Origin: a virus
Length of the DNA: 64,000 nt
Reading direction: 5' to 3' (one strand)
IMG/VR virus record: IMGVR_UViG_3300023184_000103
Span: 1 to 64,000 of that record
Under the pieces are notes generated by a model. That model ran no database searches and was not told where the DNA came from. It saw only the letters and a list, made by a program, of their open reading frames with translations. A program made the translations under genes and the position numbers. Shown piece by piece: positions 7,913 to 16,533 of this stretch (its first letter is position 1; each line of letters starts with the position of its first letter).

Positions 7913-8656
7913 ATGGCCGGGTGGGGTTCCGGTGGATGGGGGATATCAGGCTGGGGTGGTTCTGGCTATGATTCTTCCATTGACGAAACTGCCACGGGGT
8001 CGGATGCGGTAGCAGCGTTAGCGGCTTTAACGGCCTCGGTTAGCGAGACAGGGACAGGGACAGATGCGGTAACGAGTCTAGTTGGTGTTAGTTCGGCAGT
8101 TACTGAGACGGCGACAGGCACAGATGCGGTTATAGCGGGGCAAGGACTTAGTTCAGCGGTCACTGAGACGGCGGCAGGTAGTGATGTAATAACAGCAGTA
8201 CCAACGTACCCCGCAACAGTAGCGGAGACAGCGACAGGATCAGATGCAGTATCTAGTGTGCCGGTGTATGCGGCGACTATCAGTGAGACAGGAACGGGTT
8301 CTGATGCGGTAAGTTCTAGCTTTACGTTCTTCGGGTCTATAACGGAGACGGCGACAGGATCAGATGCAATTGACTCGCTACGGTCACTTAACTCGGCAGT
8401 AACTGAAAGCGCGACAGGTACGGATGCAGTTGCAACAACGGCAAGTTTGGGTGTATCGGTAGCAGAGACGGCGGTCAGTGCAGACACGCTAACAGCGGCA
8501 GCAGCCTTTGTAGCTTCCATCGTGGAGTTGGCAACCGGGACAGACGCAATAAATGGACGGCCATTCTGGGATGTAATTGATGATACACAGAACGCCAACT
8601 GGCAGAATATCGGCAATACGCAGACAGCCAACTGGTCTGCTGTTCCAACGACTTAG
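7913..8656 (+). CDS. Tail protein with ten 20-residue tandem repeats
   Basis: 247 residues in three parts: a glycine/tryptophan-rich N-terminus (residues 1-24, GWGSGGWG), ten contiguous 20-residue repeats of the form ET-x-TG-[ST]DAV followed by a variable hydrophobic half (residues 25-224), and a short C-terminus with two T-Q-x-ANW units. The repeats are acidic, lack cysteine and should stack as beta elements, as expected of a fibre shaft. Repeat copies vary most at their second halves. No close relative elsewhere in the window. Confidence 0.72.
   Translation: MAGWGSGGWGISGWGGSGYDSSIDETATGSDAVAALAALTASVSETGTGTDAVTSLVGVSSAVTETATGTDAVIAGQGLSSAVTETAAGSDVITAVPTYPATVAETATGSDAVSSVPVYAATISETGTGSDAVSSSFTFFGSITETATGSDAIDSLRSLNSAVTESATGTDAVATTASLGVSVAETAVSADTLTAAAAFVASIVELATGTDAINGRPFWDVIDDTQNANWQNIGNTQTANWSAVPTT
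7985..8584 (+). repeat. Ten tandem 60-bp coding repeats
   Basis: Ten units of exactly 60 bp with no indels, anchored on GAGAC(A/G)G-type codons for E-T and GG-x-[TA]C-x-GATGC for the D-A pair. The first half of each unit is better conserved than the second. They lie wholly in the gene at 7913. Confidence 0.88.
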
Positions 8657-8665
8657 GAGAAATTA

Positions 8666-9439
8666 ATGGCAACGTCATACAGTTCAAATCTGGCTCTGGC
8701 CCTACCTGTTACGGGAGAGTTATCGGGTACTTGGGGCACAGTTGTAAACAGCAACATCACCAACATGCTCGACGAAGCCTTGGGCTATCAGGCATTTTCA
8801 GCCACCGGGGGTGCAGACACGATCACCATCCCTGATGGCACAACGGGGGTAGCCCGGAGTATCTACATCCAGCTTAACGGCACAGGCGGCGGTAGTGTGG
8901 CAGTCCCCACAGCCAAAACAAAGATGTACTTTGTTTTCAACAACACCGCCTCTGCCATCACATTCAAGGTCACAGGCCAGACCGGGGTGTCCATCCCAGC
9001 CGCAGCAAAGATGGCGCTAGTCAGCAACGGCACAGACATCATCGTTGCCCAGAACTACTTCTCTGCTTTGACCCTCGGCGCTGCCCTGCCGGTGGCATCT
9101 GGTGGTACAGGCAGTACATCTACAACCTTTGTGAACCTTGCCACCAATGTAACTGGAACACTCCCCGTAGCCAACGGTGGTACAGGTTTAACCGCAGGAA
9201 CTTCCGGTGGTGTTCTGGCCTACACAGCATCTGGCACATTGGCATCATCTGCCGCGCTGACTCAGTACGGTGTTGTCATTGGTGGTGGTGCAGGAGCCGC
9301 CCCAACGTCAACCGCTGCAGGCACAGCAGGGTATGTCTTAACTGCTAACTCAGGCGCGGCCCCCACCTTCCAAGCACCTGCTGCATCTGGCGCTACTAAA
9401 GGCCAAGCAATCGCTTTTTCAATGATCTTCGGTCTGTAA
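8666..9439 (+). CDS. Putative tail fibre protein
   Basis: 257 residues with AGGAGA upstream. N-terminal segment YSSNLALALPVTGELSGTWG is a common fibre anchor in environmental phages. The middle carries L-P-V-A-[SN]GGTG units typical of trimeric fibre repeats, followed by GVVIGGGAGAAPTST, a motif also present in the fibre at the right end of the window (VIGGGAGAAPAT). Role: host recognition or fibre shaft. Confidence 0.7.
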   Translation: MATSYSSNLALALPVTGELSGTWGTVVNSNITNMLDEALGYQAFSATGGADTITIPDGTTGVARSIYIQLNGTGGGSVAVPTAKTKMYFVFNNTASAITFKVTGQTGVSIPAAAKMALVSNGTDIIVAQNYFSALTLGAALPVASGGTGSTSTTFVNLATNVTGTLPVANGGTGLTAGTSGGVLAYTASGTLASSAALTQYGVVIGGGAGAAPTSTAAGTAGYVLTANSGAAPTFQAPAASGATKGQAIAFSMIFGL

Positions 9440-9448
9440 GGAACCATC

Positions 9449-9841
9449 ATGGCAAACCCCAACATAGTCAACGTAACGTCCATTCTTGGGACAACGACCT
9501 ACTACGTACCTAGCGGCACATCCGCAGTTGTTCTTGTGCCTAACGCCGCATCCAGCGGCACGGTGTTCAAGGTCAACCAGATTGTTGTGGCAAACACTAC
9601 AGCGTCTGCGGCAAACGCAACGGTGGCGGTGTACTCAAACGGCGCTGTGGCCCAAGGCTCTGCTCCTTCTGGCGGTACGGCTTATCCTATTGTTTCAGCC
9701 GTGTCTGTACCTGCCAATGCCTCGCTGATTGCCGTTGACAAAACAACCGCTGTCTACCTAATGGAAGGCAACTCCATCTCCATCACTTCGGGTACTGCAA
9801 GTGCGTTGACCTACACAATCAGCTACGAAGTCATAACTTAA
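9449..9841 (+). CDS. Small beta-rich virion protein
   Basis: 130 residues, AAGGA ribosome binding site. Alanine/serine/threonine/valine-rich with only a handful of charged residues; predicted single beta domain. It resembles small fibre-associated proteins between fibre genes. No specific family recognised. Confidence 0.58.
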   Translation: MANPNIVNVTSILGTTTYYVPSGTSAVVLVPNAASSGTVFKVNQIVVANTTASAANATVAVYSNGAVAQGSAPSGGTAYPIVSAVSVPANASLIAVDKTTAVYLMEGNSISITSGTASALTYTISYEVIT

Positions 9842-9853
9842 ACGGGTAGCACC

Positions 9854-10726
9854 ATGTCGATGCGCTACAAAGGCGGGGTCATCTCTGCCACTGCACCAAC
9901 AACCTCGTCCAGCGCGGCTTCGGGTATCTGGACGCTTGAGCAGCAGATGCAAGCGCAGGGCGCGGGTAATTGGCCTGCTCAACCTATTGCCCCCGGCCAA
10001 CAGGCGTATACGACTGCGGGTACGTTCTCTTGGGTTGCCCCTGCAACAGTTACTTCAGTTTCTGTTGTTGCTGTAGGTGGTGGGGGTAAAGGGACAACAA
10101 ATGGGGCGGCTTGTTGCTATCCCGCAACTGGTAGTGGCGGTGGATTAGGGTATAAAAATAACTATACAGTAGTACCCGGAAATTCTTATACGGTTGTTGT
10201 TGGGCCGGGAACATCCTCTACGGCTTCTACAAATAACAGCTATTTTGTTTCTACTGCTGTGGTTAAAGGTGGCGGTGGCAGTGCCATTTTTTGTACCTCA
10301 ACTCCACCGTACAGTGCTCCCGGTACTTATACAGGCGATGGTGGCGGTAATGGCGGTGCTGGTCGGTACTGCACTGTATTCACTGGTGGCGGCGGCGCTG
10401 GGGGTTATGCGGGTAATGGCGGCAATGGTGGGGGAGCACCAACTTGCGGTGCTGGCGGCGGCGGCGGCGGGGCGTACAGTACCAATGGATACGGTGGTGG
10501 TGGCGTAGGGATTTTGGGGCAAGGGGCTAGTGGGGCAAAAGGTACTTCAGGTTCCAAAGCAGGAAAAGGCGGCTCTGGAGGGGCTGATGGCGACGTGTGC
10601 GGGTCTATTGGCGGCGCATACGGTGGTGGTGGCGGGTCAGGTAATGGCGGCAAGGGCGCAGTCCGAATCATCTGGGGCACTACAGTTACCCGCGCATTCC
10701 CATCAACAAATACAGGTGATTTGTAA
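9854..10726 (+). CDS. Glycine-rich tail fibre
   Basis: 290 residues. N-terminal 35-40 residues (RYKGGVIS, then GIWTLEQQMQ, then NWP) are shared in pattern with the fibre at 12130 and probably form the virion-attachment module. Residues ~55-75 carry a W-V-x-P-A-T-V-T-S-V-S-VVAVGGGG opening, followed by a very glycine-rich domain of about 170 residues with GGGG and GGNGG runs. Comparable glycine-rich domains occur in receptor-binding tips. Overlaps the next gene by one base. Confidence 0.72.
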   Translation: MSMRYKGGVISATAPTTSSSAASGIWTLEQQMQAQGAGNWPAQPIAPGQQAYTTAGTFSWVAPATVTSVSVVAVGGGGKGTTNGAACCYPATGSGGGLGYKNNYTVVPGNSYTVVVGPGTSSTASTNNSYFVSTAVVKGGGGSAIFCTSTPPYSAPGTYTGDGGGNGGAGRYCTVFTGGGGAGGYAGNGGNGGGAPTCGAGGGGGGAYSTNGYGGGGVGILGQGASGAKGTSGSKAGKGGSGGADGDVCGSIGGAYGGGGGSGNGGKGAVRIIWGTTVTRAFPSTNTGDL

Positions 10727-11199
10727 TGAACTTGTATATACAAACCCAAAACAATCAGCCTGTCAACCACCCAGCGTTTGAGGACAATCTCATTCAAGCG
10801 TTTGGTGTAGTCCCCGAACACTGGGAACCTTTCACTCGTATCGAGCGCCCTATACCCGGCGTGTATCAAATGTTGGAAAGCGGCGAGGCTGTCTACGCCA
10901 AAGTAGATGGTGTGTGGACTGATGTATGGACAGTGCGTGACCTGACTATGGAAGAAAAGACTGCCAAACAACAGGCTGTGGTCACTGCGTTTAATGACCG
11001 CCCACAAGCATCTAACTGGTCGGCATGGGCGTTAGATGAAGCCACCTGCACAATGCAGCCACCCATCCCCCGGCCTGACCCAGTAGAAGGCAAAATTGTT
11101 TTCTGGTGTGGCGCAGATGCCAACTGGAAAGAAGCTCCGGCTCGTCCAGAAGGCGAGTATAAGTTTGATTTCTTTGCATGGGATTGGGTTGCACTATGA
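10726..11199 (+). CDS. Putative fibre-associated protein
   Basis: 157 residues. Contains EHWEPFTRIERPIPGVYQ and a helical middle with DLTMEEKTAKQQAV, then aromatic-rich C-terminus ending FDFFAWDWVAL. The layout (beta part, then helix, then aromatic tail) resembles small proteins encoded just after fibre genes, which often act as fibre assembly factors. The assignment is positional. Its TGA overlaps the ATG of the oxygenase gene. Confidence 0.55.
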   Translation: MNLYIQTQNNQPVNHPAFEDNLIQAFGVVPEHWEPFTRIERPIPGVYQMLESGEAVYAKVDGVWTDVWTVRDLTMEEKTAKQQAVVTAFNDRPQASNWSAWALDEATCTMQPPIPRPDPVEGKIVFWCGADANWKEAPARPEGEYKFDFFAWDWVAL

Positions 11200-11882
11200 G
11201 CAAGGTAGTCAAAAAATGCAAAGCTGCCGAGTCCGTGGCTGAAGTCGTTCTGCAAACACAACTTCAAGTTGCGCACCACTTCCCGTGCCCAATCTATCTG
11301 ATTGAGCGCCCTGACTTTTTGGAGACAGTTTCGTCTATCTCTGAAGAAAGTCTTGCTGAAGCCCGTAAGACGCAATCGCTCAATGAAATCTATCCCCTGT
11401 ACATGACGGGCAACTACTTCGGTGACCCGCGCATGGCTAAGTTCTCTGAGTTTGTTGGGGCTACGGCTTGGAACATCCTCAATGAGCAGGGCTACGCCAT
11501 GCAGGACAAGGCCGTGCAGTTTACAGAAATGTGGACACAAGAGCACCACAAGCACTCGGCAATGGACGCACACGTTCACGGGTTTGGCTCACAGATTGTG
11601 GGCTTCTACTTCCTTGAGACACCAGAAAACTGCTCTCGCGTTGTGTTCCATGATCCCCGTGCTGCCAAGGTGCAGATTGATCTTCCAGAGCAAGACATGG
11701 GCATGGCAACAGCCGCCAGCAAGATGATTAACTTCACGCCCAAACCCGGTATGATGATCTTTGCCAACTCATGGCTGATGCACTCGTTCACGCGCCATGC
11801 GGCAGACAAGCCAATCAAGTTTGTTCATTTCAACTTGACGGTAATCCCCCAGCCGCAGTCCTGCCCCGCTGAAGTAATATGA
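11196..11882 (+). CDS. 2-oxoglutarate/Fe(II)-dependent oxygenase-like protein
   Basis: 228 residues from ATG 11196 (ATGA overlap with the previous stop). The double-stranded beta-helix fold is indicated by HVHGFG (candidate metal ligands H126/H128), GFYFLETP, then HDPRA, KPGMMIFANSWLMHSF (H196 as distal metal ligand) and R200 as candidate 2-oxoglutarate anchor. This matches phage oxygenases related to the prolyl-hydroxylase group. Substrate unknown. Its place between fibre genes suggests hydroxylation of a fibre or other virion protein rather than metabolism, which is inference. Confidence 0.75.
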   Translation: MSKVVKKCKAAESVAEVVLQTQLQVAHHFPCPIYLIERPDFLETVSSISEESLAEARKTQSLNEIYPLYMTGNYFGDPRMAKFSEFVGATAWNILNEQGYAMQDKAVQFTEMWTQEHHKHSAMDAHVHGFGSQIVGFYFLETPENCSRVVFHDPRAAKVQIDLPEQDMGMATAASKMINFTPKPGMMIFANSWLMHSFTRHAADKPIKFVHFNLTVIPQPQSCPAEVI

Positions 11883-12133
11883 ACACCTACCAGATAAGGT
11901 TTAACAAAAGCCGAGGCCAAGCTGGTCGCGGCACGATGGATCATGTCTGGCGAGTCTTTGAGAACGGCAAAGAGTACCTGTTTAAGAATCTTGACATCTC
12001 GGTTCCCGTTAAGAGCGAGAAGGATATCAACGGGGTAGACTACAACATCGTGTGCAAAGGCTACTTGAGCATTGACCGAGACACATCTACAGCAGTGATC
12101 GCTGCAAAAATCAAACAATTGGAACCAGCATGA
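11879..12133 (+). CDS. Small protein of unknown function
   Basis: 84 residues, overlapping both neighbours by 4 nt. Sequence features: basic N-terminus (RFNKSRGQAGRG), then DHVWRVFENGKEYLFKNL and VCKGYLSIDRD. Looks like a small globular alpha/beta protein. I recall similar proteins beside phage fibre and oxygenase genes, but assign no function. Confidence 0.58.
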   Translation: MNTYQIRFNKSRGQAGRGTMDHVWRVFENGKEYLFKNLDISVPVKSEKDINGVDYNIVCKGYLSIDRDTSTAVIAAKIKQLEPA

Positions 12134-14148
12134 GTAAACGCTATCCGGGCGGGGTCATCACAAAGTCCCCAGCGACTCCTACTGGGCCGTTCCAAACTGG
12201 CGCTGCGCCGGGTATCTGGACGCTTGACCAGCAGTTGCAGTACCAACAGCAAGGTGTCTGGCCTACGGCGGGACTATCGCCTAACTACATTGAGGATGTG
12301 TTTAGTACGTACCTATGGACTGGTAATGGAACATTATCTATACCTATTGTTAATGGGATTGACTTGTCTGGTAAGGGTGGATTGGTTTGGATGAAGGGAA
12401 GAAATACTGTAAATAACAACTATCTCTATGATACTGTTAGAGGCGTTTCAAGCGGATTAGTCAGCAATACAACAAATGCCGCAGCAGATTACCAAGCACT
12501 TTCTGCTTTTAATTCTAATGGGTTTACCGATTCTTTTGGTTTTACTTCATCAGAAACCGCTGTCTCATGGACATTCCGCAAGCAGCCAAAGTTCTTTGAT
12601 GTTGTGACGTATACGGGCGATGGGTCAACAAACCAAACTATTTCCCATAGTCTTGGATCAACTCCGGGCTGTGTAATTATTAAAAGTACAACAGAAGTTA
12701 AAAACTGGGCTGTTTGGCATACAACCATACCGTTTGAGATTGGAAAGTTAAACCTAACGGATGCTTGGACTACTTTTAACTACTTTATTACCAGTTCTGG
12801 CATTAGCAGCACTACGTTTCAAGTAGGTGGTGGCAATAACTCTACTGCAAACAACCTAACAAATGTTTCTGGTAAAACCTATGTAGCCTACCTCTTTGCC
12901 CACAACGCAGGCGGCTTTGGCCTGACGGGTACGGACAATGTAATTTCGTGTGGGAGCTTTACGCTTACAGGCGGCACAGACATAATAAACCTTGGATATG
13001 AACCTCAATGGCTTTTGACCAAGAAAACCAATGGAACATCTAATTGGCAACTGACAGACAGCATGAGAGGAATGACTGTATCAAACAGTGCCGCTTATTT
13101 ATACCCAAATCTTGCTAACGCTGAAGTCAACGGCGGGTTCGGACTTGTGCCTACTGCTACGGGTATTAGCATTAGGGCTGGCAGTACAGGTTCGCCGGGG
13201 GATACATTCATCTACATAGCCATACGCCGTGGCCCGATGAAAGTGCCTACGGATGCGACTAAGGTGTTTAGTCCGCAAACCGCAACATATTCATCTAATC
13301 AAGTTGTTACTACAGGGTTTCCTGTTGATATGTTGATGATGAAGGGGAGAACAATTACGTTGGGAACTTTGGTTTACGATAGACTCAGGGGCTTAGCTTC
13401 TACTAATACATCACCCTATGACGCCGCATTGTTTACAAGTGACACAAGTGCTGAAACAGCAGGCGACTATACAAACACCGCTAACAATACAGGTTATCAA
13501 ATTTCTCCGGGGTTTTCTGGATTTTCTTCGGTCAATTACAACTTTCAACGCGCCCCCGGCTTCTTTGATGAGGTTTGCTATACGGGGACTGGGAGTGCTA
13601 CGACTGTGACGCATAACTTGACTGTTGCGCCTGAAATAGTAATTAATAAAAGAAGGAGCAACACTTCTGACTGGAACGTGTCCTACGGTAATTTTAGTAA
13701 ATCCATGTACCTTAATACGTCAGACGATGACTCAGTAGTAGGTGCCAGTTATGTAACATCCCCGACTACAACTTCGTTTTCTTTAAGTAATAACACATTT
13801 AACGTATCAGGTAGCACTTACGTAGCCTACCTATTTGCCACTTGTGCGGGTGTTTCTAAAGTAGGCAGCTACACAGGAAACGGCACAACCCAGACCATCA
13901 ACTGCGGCTTTACAGGCGGGGCGAGGTTTGTGCTCATAAAGCGTACGGACTCAACGGGTGATTGGCGCGTAGTAGATACTGCCCGTGGCATGGTTTCTGG
14001 CACTGACCCCTATTTAAGCCTAAATAGCACTGCTGCCGAAGTAAATGCTAATAACGTTTACACCGTAACAACGGGTTTCCAGTTGGTCAGCTCCGATGCC
14101 AACTTTAATGCAAATGGCGGTTCCTACATTTTCCTTGCGGTGGCCTAG
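12130..14148 (+). CDS. Large tail fibre with internal duplication
   Basis: 672 residues. The first ~40 residues (RYPGGVIT, GIWTLDQQLQ) repeat the anchor of the fibre at 9854. Two long copies of a beta-rich unit follow, about residues 55-265 and 365-575: each has V-W/L-M-K-G-R, then F-x-[RK]-x-P-x-FFD followed by [VC]-x-YTG-x-G, then YVAYLFA. A third partial copy closes the protein (SYTGNGTTQTI). This LamG-like unit is typical of receptor-binding fibres. The duplication suggests growth of the shaft or tip by copying. Confidence 0.75.
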   Translation: MSKRYPGGVITKSPATPTGPFQTGAAPGIWTLDQQLQYQQQGVWPTAGLSPNYIEDVFSTYLWTGNGTLSIPIVNGIDLSGKGGLVWMKGRNTVNNNYLYDTVRGVSSGLVSNTTNAAADYQALSAFNSNGFTDSFGFTSSETAVSWTFRKQPKFFDVVTYTGDGSTNQTISHSLGSTPGCVIIKSTTEVKNWAVWHTTIPFEIGKLNLTDAWTTFNYFITSSGISSTTFQVGGGNNSTANNLTNVSGKTYVAYLFAHNAGGFGLTGTDNVISCGSFTLTGGTDIINLGYEPQWLLTKKTNGTSNWQLTDSMRGMTVSNSAAYLYPNLANAEVNGGFGLVPTATGISIRAGSTGSPGDTFIYIAIRRGPMKVPTDATKVFSPQTATYSSNQVVTTGFPVDMLMMKGRTITLGTLVYDRLRGLASTNTSPYDAALFTSDTSAETAGDYTNTANNTGYQISPGFSGFSSVNYNFQRAPGFFDEVCYTGTGSATTVTHNLTVAPEIVINKRRSNTSDWNVSYGNFSKSMYLNTSDDDSVVGASYVTSPTTTSFSLSNNTFNVSGSTYVAYLFATCAGVSKVGSYTGNGTTQTINCGFTGGARFVLIKRTDSTGDWRVVDTARGMVSGTDPYLSLNSTAAEVNANNVYTVTTGFQLVSSDANFNANGGSYIFLAVA

Positions 14149-14150
14149 AC

Positions 14151-14912
14151 ATGAACAGCGGGGTTTACCACATTAAAAATTTATCTACAGGTGTAGTCTA
14201 TTACGGACGCACTATAGACTGGTCTTCTCGCCGCCGCAGGCATTTGTCAGACTTGAGAGCGGGTCGGCACATGAACCCACGGCTTCAACATTCGTGGAGT
14301 ACACGGACAGAAAAAGAGTTTGATTTTGCTCTTGTGTGGCCCTCTGAATCTGAAACATTGGATGAATTAGAGTCTTTTGTTTTGGATTTTACTTTTGACA
14401 CAGGTAAGTTATATAACGCGCACAAAAACTCTGTAGGTGGGTTTCTTGGTCAGAAACATTCTGAAGAAACTAAACGCAAATGGGGTAATGCTAGGCGTGG
14501 AAAAAAAGCATCAGAGCAAGCCAAAGCAAGAATTAAAGAAGGCTTGTCAAAAAGTGAAAGTGCAAAAAAACACCAAGTTTGGCTGCAAACCCCGGAGGTT
14601 ATTGCAGACAGATGCACAAAAGCGGCTACGCCTGAAGTAAGGGCAAAAGCTGTTGCAACACGCAAAGCAAATGGGCATGAGCCTAATTGGGAGCAAGCTA
14701 GGCAAAAACAAATTGAGATTGCAAGACAAAATCTATTTAAAGCCTTGGATTGGGCTGTTGAAAACGAGGCGACACGCGACCAAGCTCTGGTTAGGTTTGG
14801 TAGTTCTTGGGGGTCATTAAAGAAGTTTCAGCCGGAATGGGAAGTCGTGAACGGCACTTTAAATCTTTCTAAACGAGCATCCGGCACACGCTGGCACGAA
14901 AGGAAAAAGTAA
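14151..14912 (+). CDS. GIY-YIG homing endonuclease with NUMOD3 motifs
   Basis: 253 residues. The GIY-YIG core is present as GVYHI (residues 4-8) and VYYGRT (16-21), with the basic RRRRH segment after it. NUMOD3-type DNA-binding repeats follow (GFLGQKHSEETKRK and KIKEG-like helices, near 95-130), then a C-terminal helical region likely to bind DNA (DQALVRFGSSWGSLKKF). Free-standing, inserted between a fibre gene and its chaperone. Lower GC and lysine-rich codon use than its neighbours fit an invader. Role: self-spreading by site-specific cleavage. Confidence 0.85.
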   Translation: MNSGVYHIKNLSTGVVYYGRTIDWSSRRRRHLSDLRAGRHMNPRLQHSWSTRTEKEFDFALVWPSESETLDELESFVLDFTFDTGKLYNAHKNSVGGFLGQKHSEETKRKWGNARRGKKASEQAKARIKEGLSKSESAKKHQVWLQTPEVIADRCTKAATPEVRAKAVATRKANGHEPNWEQARQKQIEIARQNLFKALDWAVENEATRDQALVRFGSSWGSLKKFQPEWEVVNGTLNLSKRASGTRWHERKK

Positions 14913-14914
14913 TC

Positions 14915-15397
14915 ATGGAAATCCGAATCAGAGAATCAGGCTCAGTTGTATTTGACAACGAGTTCCGCACCTACGCCCAGACGCAGGGTGCCGTTTTTGG
15001 TACACCGCTGACCGAGGAATTTATCAACCAATACGGTGGCGACATCGTGCTGGAAGGCCCACAGGCCACAACCACACCGCCGTACCAGTACAGCCAACGC
15101 AGCGGGGTTGAACAGCTTGATGGCAAGTGGTACACCAAGTACATCGCTGGGCCTGTCTTTACAGACGGCGAGACAACAGCTGCCGAACAAGAGGCTGCGT
15201 ACAAGGCCATGAAAGACGCAGAGCAAGCCAAGTCTGTACGCACCAGCCGGGACGACAAGCTCAAGGACAGCGATTGGACTCAGATTGCCGACAGCACTGC
15301 GGATAAAGCAGCATGGGCAACCTACCGCCAAGCACTGCGCGATATTACTGCACAAGCAGGATTTCCTTGGACCATAACTTGGCCGGACGCACCATGA
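14915..15397 (+). CDS. Tail fibre assembly/chaperone-like protein
   Basis: 160 residues. C-terminal block (RTSRDDKLKDSDWTQIAD, then AAWATYRQALRDI and GFPWTITWP) is the classic ending of phage tail-fibre assembly proteins, where the helix and WP motif bind the fibre during trimer folding. The N-terminus is a small beta domain with PYQYSQRSGVEQL. It probably served the fibre at 12130 before the GIY-YIG gene separated them. Confidence 0.74.
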   Translation: MEIRIRESGSVVFDNEFRTYAQTQGAVFGTPLTEEFINQYGGDIVLEGPQATTTPPYQYSQRSGVEQLDGKWYTKYIAGPVFTDGETTAAEQEAAYKAMKDAEQAKSVRTSRDDKLKDSDWTQIADSTADKAAWATYRQALRDITAQAGFPWTITWPDAP

Positions 15398-15564
15398 GCG
15401 ATATTGACATCCGATTGACGAGCCATGAGGCAGTGTGTGCAGAACGGTATGCACAGATCAATGCGCGGCTCAAAAGGCTTGAGGGCGTGATTATGAAAAC
15501 TACGGGTGTCTTAATCGTCTCTATGTCAGCCATCGTTTACGCATCTCTGACATTTGGGCGATGA
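15394..15564 (+). CDS. Small one-TM lysis-cassette protein
   Basis: 56 residues from ATG 15394 (ATGA overlap). The soluble N-terminus has SHEAVCAERYAQI and a charged helix (RLKRLEGVI); residues ~37-53 form one membrane segment (VLIVSMSAIVYASLTF). Similar small proteins precede holin and endolysin genes in many phages and may modulate lysis. Upstream in-frame codons are a shadow of the preceding gene. Confidence 0.65.
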   Translation: MSDIDIRLTSHEAVCAERYAQINARLKRLEGVIMKTTGVLIVSMSAIVYASLTFGR

Positions 15565-15583
15565 TGTGGAACAAAAGGGACAA

Positions 15584-16039
15584 ATGATTGACGTAACCAA
15601 AGCCATCGGAGCAGTCGCAGCCAGCATTGCAGCAATTGGCGGCGGTTACACGCTTGCCGACAAGTTTGGTTGGTTTGACCGGGCTATCCTTGAGTGGTCG
15701 CCTGAGAATTTTAAGATTACTGCGGCGGCTGGCCAGCCTATCAATGTGACAGTGGCCCGGATCAAGAAACGCGATGACTGCTCGGTAGAGAGCTTTACCC
15801 CAAGCGTCCGTGATGCGGCGGGTATGGTACATGAAGCAACGACAACGGCAAGCAAATTCAGCGGCCCAGCGGGGCCAACGATTGACACGTTTACTTACCA
15901 ACTCACAATGGTAAGAAAAGAAAAGATTGCACCCGGCACAGCCACACTGCTGGCAACAATCAAATACAAATGCCCGGAGGGTGAGCGCGTTGTTCAATAC
16001 CCCCGCCATGCCAACTTGAGTTTTGACCTAAAAGGCTGA
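15584..16039 (+). CDS. Membrane-anchored lysis-cassette protein
   Basis: 151 residues from ATG 15584, preceded by AAAAGGGA. An N-terminal hydrophobic segment (AIGAVAASIAAIGGGYTLA) is followed by a beta-rich domain with two cysteines (C65/C-terminal KYKCPEG region). N-terminus in, globular domain out is the expected topology, so it may be a periplasmic spanin-like or accessory lysis factor. That is inference from position before the holin; no family is recognised with certainty. Confidence 0.58.
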   Translation: MIDVTKAIGAVAASIAAIGGGYTLADKFGWFDRAILEWSPENFKITAAAGQPINVTVARIKKRDDCSVESFTPSVRDAAGMVHEATTTASKFSGPAGPTIDTFTYQLTMVRKEKIAPGTATLLATIKYKCPEGERVVQYPRHANLSFDLKG

Positions 16040-16041
16040 TC

Positions 16042-16533
16042 ATGCTAACTCTATTTTCAACCCTGATCTCCTTCCTCGCTGGTGGCCTGCCCAAGCTGCT
16101 TGGGTTCTTTCAAGATCGTGCCGACAAGAGCCATGAGTTGACTATGGCGCGACTTCAGACTGAACGTGAACTGGAACTCCGTAAAGCAGGTTTTGAAGCC
16201 CAACAAAGGGTAGAAGAGATCAGGGTAGAGGGCCAAGCCATTGAGGCAGAGGCATCAGAACGGGCTGCACTATACGCACATGACATAGCTATTGGGCAAG
16301 GTGCCAGCCAGTGGATGGTCAATCTCCGCGCTGGTGTACGCCCTTTGCTGACGTATGGCTTCTTCCTGCTGTTTGCGTTTGTTGAAATCGGCGGGTTTGT
16401 TTACGCTTGGAACCACGGGGTGGCCTTTGATGTTTTGTTGACCAAGCTGTGGGACTCTGACACCCAGATCATCTTTGCGTCAATCATCAGTTTTCATTTC
16501 GGGGGCAGAGCGTTTAAAGGCGGCAAGGAGTGA
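16042..16533 (+). CDS. Holin (3-TM family-like)
   Basis: 163 residues. N-terminal hydrophobic/amphipathic segment (LTLFSTLISFLAGGLPKLLGFF), a charged coiled-coil middle, then two membrane segments: LLTYGFFLLFAFVEIGGFVY and IIFASIISFHFGG. This is the layout of the phage 3-TM holin family, which permeabilises the inner membrane to time lysis. It overlaps the endolysin start by 4 nt, a classic holin-endolysin pair. Confidence 0.8.
   Translation: MLTLFSTLISFLAGGLPKLLGFFQDRADKSHELTMARLQTERELELRKAGFEAQQRVEEIRVEGQAIEAEASERAALYAHDIAIGQGASQWMVNLRAGVRPLLTYGFFLLFAFVEIGGFVYAWNHGVAFDVLLTKLWDSDTQIIFASIISFHFGGRAFKGGKE

Noticed and set aside
7985-8584. CRISPR-like array of regular repeats
   Set aside because: Repeats are contiguous 60-bp coding units with no unique spacers, lie in a good reading frame, and there are no cas genes.
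7966-8631. 221-codon antisense ORF opposite the repeat protein
   Set aside because: The 60-bp periodicity keeps every frame open; the antisense product is only the repeat read backwards.
10405-11007. 200-codon proline-rich antisense ORF
   Set aside because: It is the reverse complement of glycine-rich codons in the fibre gene at 9854.
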